The notes under the pieces are model-generated. The model saw nothing but the letters and a program-made list of their open reading frames with translations, searched no databases and was not told where the DNA came from. Position numbers and translations under genes: made by a program. Source: an uncultured Christensenella sp. (GTDB lineage: Bacteria > Bacillota > Clostridia > Christensenellales > Borkfalkiaceae). Taken from it: 64,000 bases of DNA. The DNA is taken from assembly GCA_910586065.1 (NCBI GenBank), contig CAJUGI010000003.1, forward strand, positions 133,832 to 197,831, written 5' to 3'. Numbering within the stretch: position 1 is the first letter of the stretch; each line of letters starts with the position of its first letter. Below are positions 31,960 through 40,034 of this stretch, piece by piece.

Positions 31960-32403
31960 ATGGATAATTTGTCGAAATTCTCTGAAGTACTTGATTTGCT
32001 CATGTTTGAGCGAGAATTAAACGCAACGCAGTTAGCGACAGCTATCGGCATTGACCCAACTAATATCATGCGCTATTTGCGCTGCGTCCGCACGCCTTCT
32101 GTTGAAAACTTGGTTAAGCTGGCGGATTATTTTGGCTGCACGACAGACTTTCTTTTGGGAAGAGAGCCTGAGAATTACCCCACTACTTTTTATCCGCTGC
32201 CGCCGTTTTCGGAACAACTAAAAGTTTTGAAAGAACATTTCAACTGCCCTTGGTGGCAGATTTACAAAACTGCTCATATTACAAGTTCTCGTTTTTATGA
32301 ATGGAAGAACGGAACTTTTTCACCAAAACTTGACAACATTATTCTGCTTGCCGATGGCTTTGGCTGTACCGTTGATTTTGTCATTGGAAGAACGAAACTC
32401 TAA
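31960..32403 (+). CDS. CI-type repressor with two tandem HTH domains
   Basis: 147 residues with two Cro/C1-type helix-turn-helix domains in a row: residues about 8-63 (NATQLATAIGIDPTNIMRYL, ending FGCTTDFLLGR) and about 84-146 (WWQIYKTAHITSSRFYEWKN, ending FGCTVDFVIGR). The matching ends show an internal duplication. There is no peptidase domain, so induction is not by RecA-driven self-cleavage. It is divergent from the leftward operon and converges with the sigma factor gene with a 4-bp overlap. It probably keeps lysogeny. Confidence 0.8.
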   Translation: MDNLSKFSEVLDLLMFERELNATQLATAIGIDPTNIMRYLRCVRTPSVENLVKLADYFGCTTDFLLGREPENYPTTFYPLPPFSEQLKVLKEHFNCPWWQIYKTAHITSSRFYEWKNGTFSPKLDNIILLADGFGCTVDFVIGRTKL

Positions 32404-32933
32404 ACTTCGGATTTCAATTTTCTTTTTATGCGTTTTATTCGCCGTGATATGGAGGATTGCTGCACCCCCATCATTGCGGCGATTTCTCTTTGCTTGTAAC
32501 CCGTAATAACGGCAAGCATTATTTCTTTGTCTTTCTCGGGGAGCTTGCCAATGCTTTCTCTCAGCAGTATCCTGTTATTACCTTCGCCAAAGTCTTCGCC
32601 ATCGCTCTGAATAACATCAGCATAGCAAAGTTGGTTACCTTCGCTGTCCTCACCAATAGGTGTGTACAGCGATATTTCTTTGTGCCAATGCTTATTCAGT
32701 TTGCGTATGTACATCAGCATTGCATTGCTGATACACAGCCCGGCATATGTACTGAATTGATACCCCTTTGTTTCGTCAAAAGTGTCGGCAGCTTTGATAA
32801 GCCCCAGCATGCCTTCGGACACGATATCGTCCTTATTGCTTTTAACGATATCGGTCTTCGACAATTGCTCGTACAAATAGTAAACAAGACGCTGATTGTC
32901 AAGTATCAGCTTATCACGCTTTGATTGCTCCAT
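32400..32933 (-). CDS. Phage-encoded sigma-70-family sigma factor
   Basis: 177 residues. Region 2 at about 30-85 (VSEGMLGLIKAADTFDETKG, then FSTYAGLCISNAMLMYIRK) and region 4 at about 125-175 (LPEKDKEIMLAVITGYKQRE with the HTH IAAMMGVQQSSISRRIKRI). Region 3 is mostly missing, as in sporulation-type and phage sigma factors. It would direct host RNA polymerase to phage promoters. The ten dispersed elements, whose -10-like box TACGGTAT is not the housekeeping type, are the obvious candidate targets. The start overlaps the metK-type gene by 20 bp. Confidence 0.85.
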   Translation of the reverse strand: MEQSKRDKLILDNQRLVYYLYEQLSKTDIVKSNKDDIVSEGMLGLIKAADTFDETKGYQFSTYAGLCISNAMLMYIRKLNKHWHKEISLYTPIGEDSEGNQLCYADVIQSDGEDFGEGNNRILLRESIGKLPEKDKEIMLAVITGYKQREIAAMMGVQQSSISRRIKRIKRKLKSEV

Positions 32934-34794
32934 TTAACGCCTCCGTTTTATCGGTATTCTCCCAAGCAAGGAAGTCTTTGCCGAAATGTCCGCCGACAGC
33001 GGTCTGAAAAAATACGGGGCGACGAAGATCGAGTTTCTCAATTGTGCCTACGACCGACAGGTCAAAAACCTTCTCCACCGCCTTGGCGATGAGCCGTTCA
33101 TTGACCGTCGAGGTATAGAACGTGTTTACGTCAATTGCCGTAGGTCTGGGTACACCGATTGCATAAGAGAGCGCAACTTCGCACTTTTCGGCAAGCCCGG
33201 CGGCAACGATATTCTTTGCAATATACCGTGCAAGGTAAGCACCGCTGCGGTCTACCTTGCTGGCATCTTTCCCGCTCAGCGCACCGCCGCCGTGATGCGC
33301 AATTCCGCCGTAAGTATCCACCATTAACTTGCGCCCTGTAAGACCCGTATCTGCCTCGAATCCGCCGATAACAAAACGACCTGACGGATTGATGAGAATT
33401 TCCGCATCCGTAAGGTCGTATTCTTTCAGCTCTTTGCCGATCACCTTTTCTCTGATTTCAGCAGTCAGTTCGGCAAGGTCTTTATTCTCGTCATGCTGAG
33501 CCGATATTACAACCGATGTTATCTTGTCGAATCTGTCACCACGGTACTGAATTGAAACCTGGCTTTTTCCGTCCGGGCGAAGACCCGTGATGATATTATT
33601 CCGCCTGCATTCTTCAAGGCGGTTGGTTAAGCGGTGCGCCAGCTCGACAGGCAGAGGCATATAGTTGATAGTTTCATCCGTCGCATATCCGTACACGATG
33701 CCTTGGTCGCCCGCACCCTGTTCTTCTCCGTCCACCGCTGCGGCAATGTCCGTACTCTGTTTATGAATGCGGATTTCCACTTCAATGTTGCTGGGGTCGT
33801 AGCCGACTTGCGCTATTACCGACTGTGCAATGTATTCGTAGTCCACCTCAGCGGCGGTCGTTATCTCACCGCTGATAAAGCACTTGTTATGCGCCAACAT
33901 TACCTCGCAAGCAACCCTGCTGTTCTCGTCCTGTTCCAAGCACTCATCGAGAATGCTGTCTGCAATAAGGTCTGCAAGTTTATCGGGGTGTCCGCAAGTT
34001 ACGGATTCCGCCGTATATGTTCTGATTGTCATTTTATTATCCTCCATCATTTCCCATTTGAATGTTCTGCCTATCGGCACTTTTGCTGTCGATTCCATTT
34101 GGAATCGCTTTTCATAATCCATAACCGTATGACCATCCGCCTTAAATGACACGGGACTGTCTTTATCCCATTTCAAAAGTAACGCCCATAGGTCAGGATA
34201 ATTCTTACGCAGTTTGCGGAGCTGGTTGATACCTTGGTTATGGCAGAACCAGCAGCCACCGCGTAGTGATTGTGTATATATCGGCGAAAGCAAGTCGTTT
34301 TCCTTACACCAATCCCTGCACATTTTCTCCGTCCAATCGTATTCGACGAGCGGACTTCGCTTTGTTGCGGTGAGGTTATGAAAGCGTTTCGGTTCGTCCA
34401 ACGCTATGCCGATATACACAATGGCATTTTTCTGTACCTTTTCAAGCACGGATTGTTTGAGCCTGGAATTGCACCAGTTCCCTTTCTGCAACGGAAACCC
34501 ATATATCTTTCCTGCGTTTCGGCTTTTCTTTCCTTTACAGATATGATAGAACCCATCCTCATAGGTCGTCGGTGCTGTTATGTGTTCGACCTTTATTCCG
34601 TACTTTTCATAGATGATTGCATCTGCTTTTGCTTTGAATTCCATCATCGGCGGAAGATCCGCCGGGATGTCTTTCGTTGCCATAATCTCCACGTGAACTA
34701 TTCGGTCAAGAGGCAAGTTGTTTTGATATATGACTTCGAGCATTGCCAAGCTGTCTTTGCCGTAGCTGATGCTTGCTATATATTCCATGCACAC
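32914..34794 (-). CDS. PAPS-reductase-like domain fused to S-adenosylmethionine synthetase
   Basis: 626 residues in one frame. Residues 1-248 are a PP-loop ATP pyrophosphatase of the PAPS-reductase type (SYGKDSLAML near 10, GNWCNSRLKQ, CWFCHNQG near 192). From residue 254 (MTIRTYTAESVTCGHPDKLA) to the end it is a full-length methionine adenosyltransferase with GDQGIVYGYA, PDGKSQV and TYGGIAHHGGGALSGKD motifs. GGAGGATAATAAA stands just before the internal ATG (about 34033), so MetK may also be made alone. It could supply SAM for the five methyltransferases here. What the first domain modifies is unknown. Confidence 0.9.
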   Translation of the reverse strand: MCMEYIASISYGKDSLAMLEVIYQNNLPLDRIVHVEIMATKDIPADLPPMMEFKAKADAIIYEKYGIKVEHITAPTTYEDGFYHICKGKKSRNAGKIYGFPLQKGNWCNSRLKQSVLEKVQKNAIVYIGIALDEPKRFHNLTATKRSPLVEYDWTEKMCRDWCKENDLLSPIYTQSLRGGCWFCHNQGINQLRKLRKNYPDLWALLLKWDKDSPVSFKADGHTVMDYEKRFQMESTAKVPIGRTFKWEMMEDNKMTIRTYTAESVTCGHPDKLADLIADSILDECLEQDENSRVACEVMLAHNKCFISGEITTAAEVDYEYIAQSVIAQVGYDPSNIEVEIRIHKQSTDIAAAVDGEEQGAGDQGIVYGYATDETINYMPLPVELAHRLTNRLEECRRNNIITGLRPDGKSQVSIQYRGDRFDKITSVVISAQHDENKDLAELTAEIREKVIGKELKEYDLTDAEILINPSGRFVIGGFEADTGLTGRKLMVDTYGGIAHHGGGALSGKDASKVDRSGAYLARYIAKNIVAAGLAEKCEVALSYAIGVPRPTAIDVNTFYTSTVNERLIAKAVEKVFDLSVVGTIEKLDLRRPVFFQTAVGGHFGKDFLAWENTDKTEALNGAIKA

Positions 34795-34935
34795 CTCCTT
34801 TTAGTTGCGTGGTTATTGTGTTTTGTGTTATACTACATTTGAGCCGTGCTGCGTCAGCACCCCCTCGGTTCACCAGACGACATAAGTCCATTTTTTGGGC
34901 GGGTAAATGAAATAAATAAAAGGGGGTATGAAAAC

Positions 34936-35109
34936 ATGAAAATTAAAACAATCTATTTACTTGTAAGTCTATTAGCACTTTTGGCGTCAGCCATGTACCA
35001 AGCTCAAGCATCTTTAAGCATTGCTTTAACCATTAATTTTTCAATCTCATTTACCTTAAAAATGAATACTAAGCTCCGCAAGCAAGCGGGGCTTTTATTT
35101 TGCAATTGA
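34936..35109 (+). CDS. Small hydrophobic plus-strand peptide (57 aa), tentative
   Basis: ATG at 34936 with AGGGGG upstream. The first 35 residues form one or two membrane segments (IYLLVSLLALLASAMY, LSIALTINFSISF). The end of the frame is read through an intrinsic terminator stem (35072-35093). A small hydrophobic peptide with its own terminator resembles type I toxins or signal-like phage peptides, but a chance ORF is also possible. Confidence 0.4.
   Translation: MKIKTIYLLVSLLALLASAMYQAQASLSIALTINFSISFTLKMNTKLRKQAGLLFCN
35072..35100 (+). terminator. Plus-strand terminator inside the end of the small hydrophobic ORF
   Basis: AGCTCCGC/GCGGGGCT arms with one G-U pair around AAGCAA, followed by TTTTATTTT on the plus strand. 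Confidence 0.65.
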
Positions 35110-35799
35110 TTCGCTTATCCGCTTTAAGGACAAGTCAAAGTACTGCTGTTCCTTTTCTATTCCGATGAACTCACGATTGAGCTTGCAGCTTGCCACACCC
35201 GTTGTGCCGCTGCCCATACAGCAGTCCAACACCGTGTCACCCTCGTCCGTGTATGTCTTTATGAGGTATTCACATAATGCGACGGGCTTTTGAGTCGGAT
35301 GCATACCTTTCTCTGATTTAAATTCAAGAATGCTTGTCGGATATCGCGTTCCGTAATTTACTGTGAGCGTCGATTTTTGCTTACCGTAGTTATCACTCGC
35401 TCGTCCGCTTTGTGCCGTGTATGCTTTACCCTCAGTCATTTGCGGATTGTACTTTGGCAAGTTCTTATAAAATACGAGTATATTTTCGTGGCGTTTGAGC
35501 GGCATCTTCTTTGCGTTGAGATGACCGCTTCCTTGTTTCTTTACCCATATCCACTCATATTTCAGCATCTTCAAATTACTGCTGCCGAGCTGCTTGTCGA
35601 ATGGCGTTTGAGCAAACAGAACGATCACCCCGTTGTCTTTGACTATGCGCTCAAACTCTGCCCAAAGTTTATCGAGCGGAATTTGTGTATCCCATTTGTT
35701 CCGCGTCCGTCCATACGGCAAGTCGCAAAGAACCATATCGACGGATTTAGGATCGAGCCTGGACATAATCTCTAAACAGTCGCCTTGGTACAATCTCAT
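35095..35799 (-). CDS. Adenine-specific DNA methyltransferase (DLPYG type)
   Basis: 234 residues. The catalytic motif is DLPYG near residue 26, a variant of DPPY. The SAM motif is DCCMGSGTTGVASCKLNREF near 190, and HPTQKPVAL precedes it, as in beta-class methyltransferases of phages. It overlaps the cytosine methyltransferase gene (ATGA), so the two are translated together. Confidence 0.9.
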   Translation of the reverse strand: MRLYQGDCLEIMSRLDPKSVDMVLCDLPYGRTRNKWDTQIPLDKLWAEFERIVKDNGVIVLFAQTPFDKQLGSSNLKMLKYEWIWVKKQGSGHLNAKKMPLKRHENILVFYKNLPKYNPQMTEGKAYTAQSGRASDNYGKQKSTLTVNYGTRYPTSILEFKSEKGMHPTQKPVALCEYLIKTYTDEGDTVLDCCMGSGTTGVASCKLNREFIGIEKEQQYFDLSLKRISESIAK

Positions 35800-37511
35800 A
35801 CTTCCCCCAAAAATAAAGCCTTGAAGATAAACTCCAAGACTTGCACGACTATTCCGTTGCCTGCTTGCCGATACTGCTGTGTTGCGCTTACTTTTGCGGC
35901 GGCTATCTTATCGATTTGCTCATCGTTCCAACCCATCAACCGCAGACATTCTCTCGGCGTGAGTTTGCGGATTCGCACGTTCTCCGTTACGATAGCATTT
36001 CCGTCACCGCACGTAAGAGTTTGTGCGATGCCTCTGCCAACACGCCCGCGCTTTGTTTTACTGCTTGGGAATGTTATGTTTACATAGTCGCCTTCCTCCG
36101 CTTTCTCATAGCCTTGCTTTGTAGCGACCTTTATTTTTAAGTATGACTGCTGGGTCTGCCCTGCATTCGCTTGGAGTGCAGGCACTATGTCCGTTTCTCT
36201 CCGTTCTCTGGTTGCCGTGCCGTCGCCAGCTTTATGCCCCCAATTGTTCGGCGCAAGGACTTTGACATCTTCGGTTTCCAGCTTAAGTACAGCCGAGCTG
36301 CCCGACGGACAAGAGCATTGACCCGTAATCGTCGGAGCGATGTCGGCAACTTCTTGCTTGTTATAGGCTACGAACATTTCAGGGATATACCCTTTTTCTT
36401 CGATGAACTCTTTATATCGCCGAGCAACATATTCCTTCGACCCACGTTTCTTTTCCATTAGAAGATTGTCTTTCTGTACCGTGGTCAGTGAATTGCATAT
36501 GCCCTGCTCGTTAGCTTCAAATCTTTGTTCCAGCGGTGCGCCCTTCGTTCTGTCTGACGGATTGTCGGGGTTGCGACCTCGCATTGCTACAATCACGGGG
36601 TCTTCATCGACGCCGCCAAGCACAAAGTTCTCTGCTATCTTCAGTTCGGTATTACCGCCCTGCTGACAATGTACCGTAGGCGAGATGCCATCGGGTTCAT
36701 AAACACGACGGCTGATGTCATGCATCTTGTCCCATTTTCCCCCGACGACCTCTCCAACCTGGACGCATTGCGGGCCTTTGAAATCTCTCGCCAATATTGT
36801 GTAGGCAATGTCATCGCCCTTCCTTATGCTGTCGCGTCGGGAGTTGAACGATGAGTTGACTATGCTGCGTATTGTGCTTTCTTTGAGGTAGTACTTTTCA
36901 TCGACGACTTCGTCTATCATATCCCGTAAGCGAAGTTTCAGCTCCCTCTTTTCGGGGAACTTGAAAGGCTTATGCTCTCCCCGGATGGAAACGCAGAAGA
37001 CACGCTCTCTGTTTTGCGGTATTCCGTAATCTTTTGCATTCAGTATCTGCCAATAGTTTGAATAACCAAGCGATTTCAAGAACGCCAGCCAGCGGTCAAA
37101 ATCTGCTTTGAATTTCTTGCTCACGAGATTCTTTACGTTTTCCAAAAGCAAGAATTTGGGAAGATTGCCGTTTTTAGATGCGGTTATCAATAACCGTTCC
37201 ACCTCGAAGAGCAATCCGCTCCTGGTGCCTTCCTTTATGCCTGCCCCCTTGCCTGCTACCGAGATGTCCTGACAAGGGAACGAATATGTCCACAAGTCGG
37301 CATCGGGTAGTGATTTGATTTCTCGGATGTCGCCGAAATTTGTGACATCGCCGTGCATAGCCTTGTAACTTTGAATTGCGTACTTGTCAATTTCAGATAT
37401 GCCGACTACCGTATGCGGCACCCCGATATTCGTCAGAGCCTGGGTTTGGCTGCCTATCCCTGCGAATAATTCAATGAGCCGCAGCGGATTCTGTTTGGTG
37501 TATTCCCCCAT
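35796..37511 (-). CDS. C5-cytosine DNA methyltransferase with a large target-recognition region
   Basis: 571 residues. Motif I LFAGIGSQTQAL, motif IV FPCQDIS, motif VI LLENVKNL, motif VIII QNRERVFCVSI and motif X RQAGNGIVVQVLEFIF are all present in order. The region between VIII and X is about 330 residues, longer than usual, so it may recognise more than one sequence, as multispecific Bacillus phage enzymes do. No cognate nuclease lies beside it, so self-protection is likely. Confidence 0.93.
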   Translation of the reverse strand: MGEYTKQNPLRLIELFAGIGSQTQALTNIGVPHTVVGISEIDKYAIQSYKAMHGDVTNFGDIREIKSLPDADLWTYSFPCQDISVAGKGAGIKEGTRSGLLFEVERLLITASKNGNLPKFLLLENVKNLVSKKFKADFDRWLAFLKSLGYSNYWQILNAKDYGIPQNRERVFCVSIRGEHKPFKFPEKRELKLRLRDMIDEVVDEKYYLKESTIRSIVNSSFNSRRDSIRKGDDIAYTILARDFKGPQCVQVGEVVGGKWDKMHDISRRVYEPDGISPTVHCQQGGNTELKIAENFVLGGVDEDPVIVAMRGRNPDNPSDRTKGAPLEQRFEANEQGICNSLTTVQKDNLLMEKKRGSKEYVARRYKEFIEEKGYIPEMFVAYNKQEVADIAPTITGQCSCPSGSSAVLKLETEDVKVLAPNNWGHKAGDGTATRERRETDIVPALQANAGQTQQSYLKIKVATKQGYEKAEEGDYVNITFPSSKTKRGRVGRGIAQTLTCGDGNAIVTENVRIRKLTPRECLRLMGWNDEQIDKIAAAKVSATQQYRQAGNGIVVQVLEFIFKALFLGEV

Positions 37512-38154
37512 CCATGTTCCTCCTTACCGCGTCCGTTAATTTTTGATTTTTACGAAAAACAAGGAAGTACGAATGGTACTTCCTTGCATGTTTCTGATTT
37601 GTGTGCTTTGACGAGAGCAATCGGTTGTATGCCAATAACACGAAAATGTCTTCGCAATACAGCCCGCTCTCATTAGCTAAGTTGATTATGTAATTGTGTG
37701 AGATATACTGTTTTCTACTGGACACCTTGTCTTGGCACTTTATGATTGCGATGCCGTTCTCTTTAAGTATCCGTTTGATTTCAGCAATGCTTTTTCGATA
37801 GTATTCGAAAAGCTCTGGCTCGGTCGGAAATACGCCGAACCGTCGGGCAATGTGATTTCCAACATCAGTTGCAAGCGACTGCCCTTTCGTCGCAAGGAAC
37901 GGCGGGTCAAACATTACACAACCGCAACTGTTATTTTTGAGCGGTACTGCTCTACTGTCTGCCTTCACCGTATCCGCTGTTTGCGGTGCGATGTCGAACT
38001 TCAGTTTCGGTTGCGGAACTTCGCCGCTCTTATAAAAGAACCCTTTGCTATACGTTAAGTCGGCATCAATGCCGTTTGGCGCATACAGTCTGAGAATGTT
38101 CAATATGATTTCTTCTTGCCGATATGACACTGAACTGATGATTTGTTCTTTCAT
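37471..38154 (-). CDS. Putative DNA methyltransferase with an FDPPF motif
   Basis: 227 residues. The motif CVMFDPPFLATKG near residue 85 matches the catalytic loop of amino-methyltransferases, and EIKRILKENGIAIIKCQD fits the following strand. No clear FxGxG SAM motif is seen, so it may be a divergent or RNA-directed enzyme. It overlaps the terminase small subunit gene (ATGA) and the cytosine methyltransferase gene (41 bp). Confidence 0.75.
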   Translation of the reverse strand: MKEQIISSVSYRQEEIILNILRLYAPNGIDADLTYSKGFFYKSGEVPQPKLKFDIAPQTADTVKADSRAVPLKNNSCGCVMFDPPFLATKGQSLATDVGNHIARRFGVFPTEPELFEYYRKSIAEIKRILKENGIAIIKCQDKVSSRKQYISHNYIINLANESGLYCEDIFVLLAYNRLLSSKHTNQKHARKYHSYFLVFRKNQKLTDAVRRNMDGGIHQTESAAAH

Positions 38155-38645
38155 GACCCACCCAGCAATTTTTCCATTATATCATCATTCGGATTTTTCT
38201 CGTCCCATTTAGTCAGCTTGCTTTCTCTGACTACAAGGTATATTTTGTTCCACACATCATTGGTCTGTTTCAAGTACTGCTGTGCCATTGCCACAAATGG
38301 CGACGGCATCGCCTTCCCGTTGGTGGGGTCTTTGACCAGCAAGCCGTGCTTGGTGTTCATATCCTCACATTCCAGCCATCGTGCTTTACAGAAAGCATAC
38401 TCTTCCAAGTTGTATGGCAATATGCCCGCCGTACAGCCTATACCCTTCAACCAAGCATATACCGTCTTATAGATTTCCTTTGCCTTGGCTGATAAATAAG
38501 ACGGGGGTTCGCTTGGCAACTCTACCCCTTCTGCGCTTAGGTTCACGACTTCAATCGGTCGCCTGCCCGGATTACCTTCGAGTATCTTTTGGGCGGCGGC
38601 TTTCTTCGGTCGCCCTGCGCCGGGGCGTCTTCCACCACTTGCCAT
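38151..38645 (-). CDS. terS: Terminase small subunit (P27 family)
   Basis: 164 residues. GGRRPGAGRPKKAAAQKILEG followed by NPGRRPIE is the P27-type start; the helical rest (LSAKAKEIYKTVYAWLKG) also fits. It recognises phage DNA for packaging. It heads a tight four-gene operon with three methyltransferases, and repeats at 38655-38696 lie immediately upstream of its ATG. Confidence 0.9.
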   Translation of the reverse strand: MASGGRRPGAGRPKKAAAQKILEGNPGRRPIEVVNLSAEGVELPSEPPSYLSAKAKEIYKTVYAWLKGIGCTAGILPYNLEEYAFCKARWLECEDMNTKHGLLVKDPTNGKAMPSPFVAMAQQYLKQTNDVWNKIYLVVRESKLTKWDEKNPNDDIMEKLLGGS

Positions 38646-38654
38646 AATCCCTCC

Positions 38655-38696
38655 GTTTTGATTTTTCTGATTTTTGATTGTTTTGATTTTTCTGAT
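38655..38696. repeat. Two 17-bp direct repeats, 25 bp apart, before terS
   Basis: GTTTTGATTTTTCTGAT occurs at 38655-38671 and 38680-38696, with more partial TTTTGATTT copies up to 38785. Small terminases often bind repeats near their own gene, so this may be the packaging recognition site. Confidence 0.55.
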
Positions 38697-38702
38697 AAAA
38701 TC

Positions 38703-38728
38703 AAAAGGGCGGCGGTTGCCGTCCTTTT
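38703..38728 (-). terminator. Terminator between the copy-9 cassette and terS
   Basis: Eleven-base arms with one G-U pair around GGTT; TTTTGATTTT follows on the minus strand. The stem lies between the cassette end (38853) and the terS start. Confidence 0.7.
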
Positions 38729-38796
38729 AACTACGTTAAAGTTTTGATTTAATTGATTTCCACGTTTGATTTTTGATTTTGCGAAAATTCGTGCGA

Positions 38797-38850
38797 AGTT
38801 GCGGCCCCGCTGTTAGGGAGAGACACCTTAGAGATTCGCATCCCCCCTAC
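38797..38850. other. GC-rich noncoding block, candidate cos site
   Basis: A short GC-rich stretch with a GCGGCCCCGC-type palindrome and a CCCCCC run stands out from the AT-rich gap between the copy-9 cassette and terS. HK97-type phages with HNH nucleases commonly have cos near terS. No sequence proof of cutting. Confidence 0.3.
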
Positions 38851-38852
38851 CC

Positions 38853-39179
38853 CTACGGGCGTGCGCTCTCGGCGGGGTAGAGGACATAGACACCCTCCTC
38901 AGCCTTGAGGTTGTACCTGCCAGCGTACCGCCGAGCGACCTCAGCAGGGCAGTGGAAGTTCGTGACTCCTTTCTCGCTCACCGCCCTTCCGTCTGGGTCT
39001 TCTTTTAGTGCGAGAGTTTTATTCGCCTTATCCTCTCCCCACCGAAATTTCTGGTCACTAATACCCAACCGCTTTACAGCTGCTCGGCTGATATAGACTT
39101 GACCTTTTTCATAAATAATTACATCCGATTTGCCCCAGCCCTTGGCGGATATTTCAAAGTCAAAGTTATATTTTCCCAT
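38853..39179 (-). CDS. Unknown cassette protein, tandem paralogue of 39184-39507
   Basis: 108 residues from the ATG at 39179. It shares with its neighbour the ordered blocks VxIYxxGxVxxSRxA, a WGE(D/N)xxxKT block and ARRYAGRYxLK near the C-terminus. The fold looks beta-rich, like small phage replication or inhibitor proteins. No family recognised. Confidence 0.72.
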   Translation of the reverse strand: MGKYNFDFEISAKGWGKSDVIIYEKGQVYISRAAVKRLGISDQKFRWGEDKANKTLALKEDPDGRAVSEKGVTNFHCPAEVARRYAGRYNLKAEEGVYVLYPAESARP

Positions 39180-39183
39180 CTTT

Positions 39184-39507
39184 TTATTCCGCCTCTTTCG
39201 GGTCTTGTTCCAGCACCAGCAGTTCCCCAATTTTTTTCAGAAAATATTTGCCTGCATACCGTTTCGCTATCTGCATTTGGCAGCTGGTGGTATCTTTCCT
39301 TTTCCCTCGTAAGGTTCTGCCTTGGCTTACCTTCTGCATCGCCAGCACGGTTTTGTCCTGGTTTTCTCCCCATAAAATATCCGTGTCGAATATTCCGTAG
39401 GTTTCAATTGCCTGTCTGCTGAACCGCACCATTCCGTTCTGATAGATGGTTACATCCGCCGTTTTTTTATCGGCTGTTTTTAGTTTTTCAAAGGTGAATT
39501 CGCTCAT
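39184..39507 (-). CDS. Unknown cassette protein, tandem paralogue of 38853-39179
   Basis: 107 residues, GGAGTAAACACAT before the ATG. Same block order as the next gene (VTIYQNGMVRFSRQAIETYG, ILWGENQDKTVLAM, AKRYAGKYFLK) at roughly 30 percent identity by eye, showing an old tandem duplication. First gene of the copy-9 cassette. Confidence 0.72.
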   Translation of the reverse strand: MSEFTFEKLKTADKKTADVTIYQNGMVRFSRQAIETYGIFDTDILWGENQDKTVLAMQKVSQGRTLRGKRKDTTSCQMQIAKRYAGKYFLKKIGELLVLEQDPKEAE

Positions 39508-39555
39508 ATGTGTTTACTCCTTTTGGGGGTTCCCCTGTTTTTTTGTAAACACAAC

Positions 39556-39587
39556 ATACCGTAAGAAACTGATTGAGCCCAGCGAAA
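39556..39587 (-). repeat. Dispersed bipartite element, copy 9
   Basis: Boxes at 39575-39587 and 39556-39563. The leader has GGGG-AA-CCCC inside a long outer pair TGTGTTTAC/GTAAACACA. On the upstream side the first box is extended into a palindrome GCCCAGCG/CGCTGGGC. Confidence 0.88.
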
Positions 39588-39630
39588 CGCTGGGCAAACT
39601 TGAAACTTTTTACAACTTTTTCAAACAGCA

Positions 39631-39652
39631 ACAGCGGACTTTCGTCCGCTGT
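39631..39652 (-). terminator. Terminator of the 39656-39985 gene
   Basis: Perfect nine-base arms ACAGCGGAC/GTCCGCTGT around TTTC. The T-run behind it is poor (TTGCTGTTTG). Confidence 0.7.
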
Positions 39653-39655
39653 GTC

Positions 39656-39985
39656 TTAGTCTTCGTAGGTTAATTTCTCGCCACGGCTTGCTATCGCTCT
39701 TTGGCAGTTTCCGCATAAGTAGCCGAGCTGTACCTCTTTTCGCATCTCGTCTATCGGCATCAGCTCTTTGCACCATTCGCAGAAGTCGTACTCCTCGTCG
39801 TCAATATACACCGCATTTACTCTTATGGTTTCGCCTTCTTCATCGGCAGGTTCGGTGTATATGTCTACTCTGCTGTCGTTTCGTGCTGCCATAAAACAGT
39901 AGTTGCCCTGGTGTTCGAGTGTTCCCTCATCCAGCCCTAATAATTCAACCAGTCCTTTGCCGTCGTTCTTGACTATCTTGTTCAT
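39656..39985 (-). CDS. Zinc-ribbon cassette protein (109 aa)
   Basis: ATG at 39985, GAAAGGAG upstream. FCEWCKEL near residue 70 and CGNCQRA near 92 form a zinc ribbon; the first 60 residues are beta-rich and acidic. Single-gene cassette under copy 10. Function unknown. Confidence 0.72.
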   Translation of the reverse strand: MNKIVKNDGKGLVELLGLDEGTLEHQGNYCFMAARNDSRVDIYTEPADEEGETIRVNAVYIDDEEYDFCEWCKELMPIDEMRKEVQLGYLCGNCQRAIASRGEKLTYED

Positions 39986-40034
39986 TTTTTACTCCTTTCG
40001 GGCGGTTGCCCTTGCTTGATTTTGTAATCAAACA

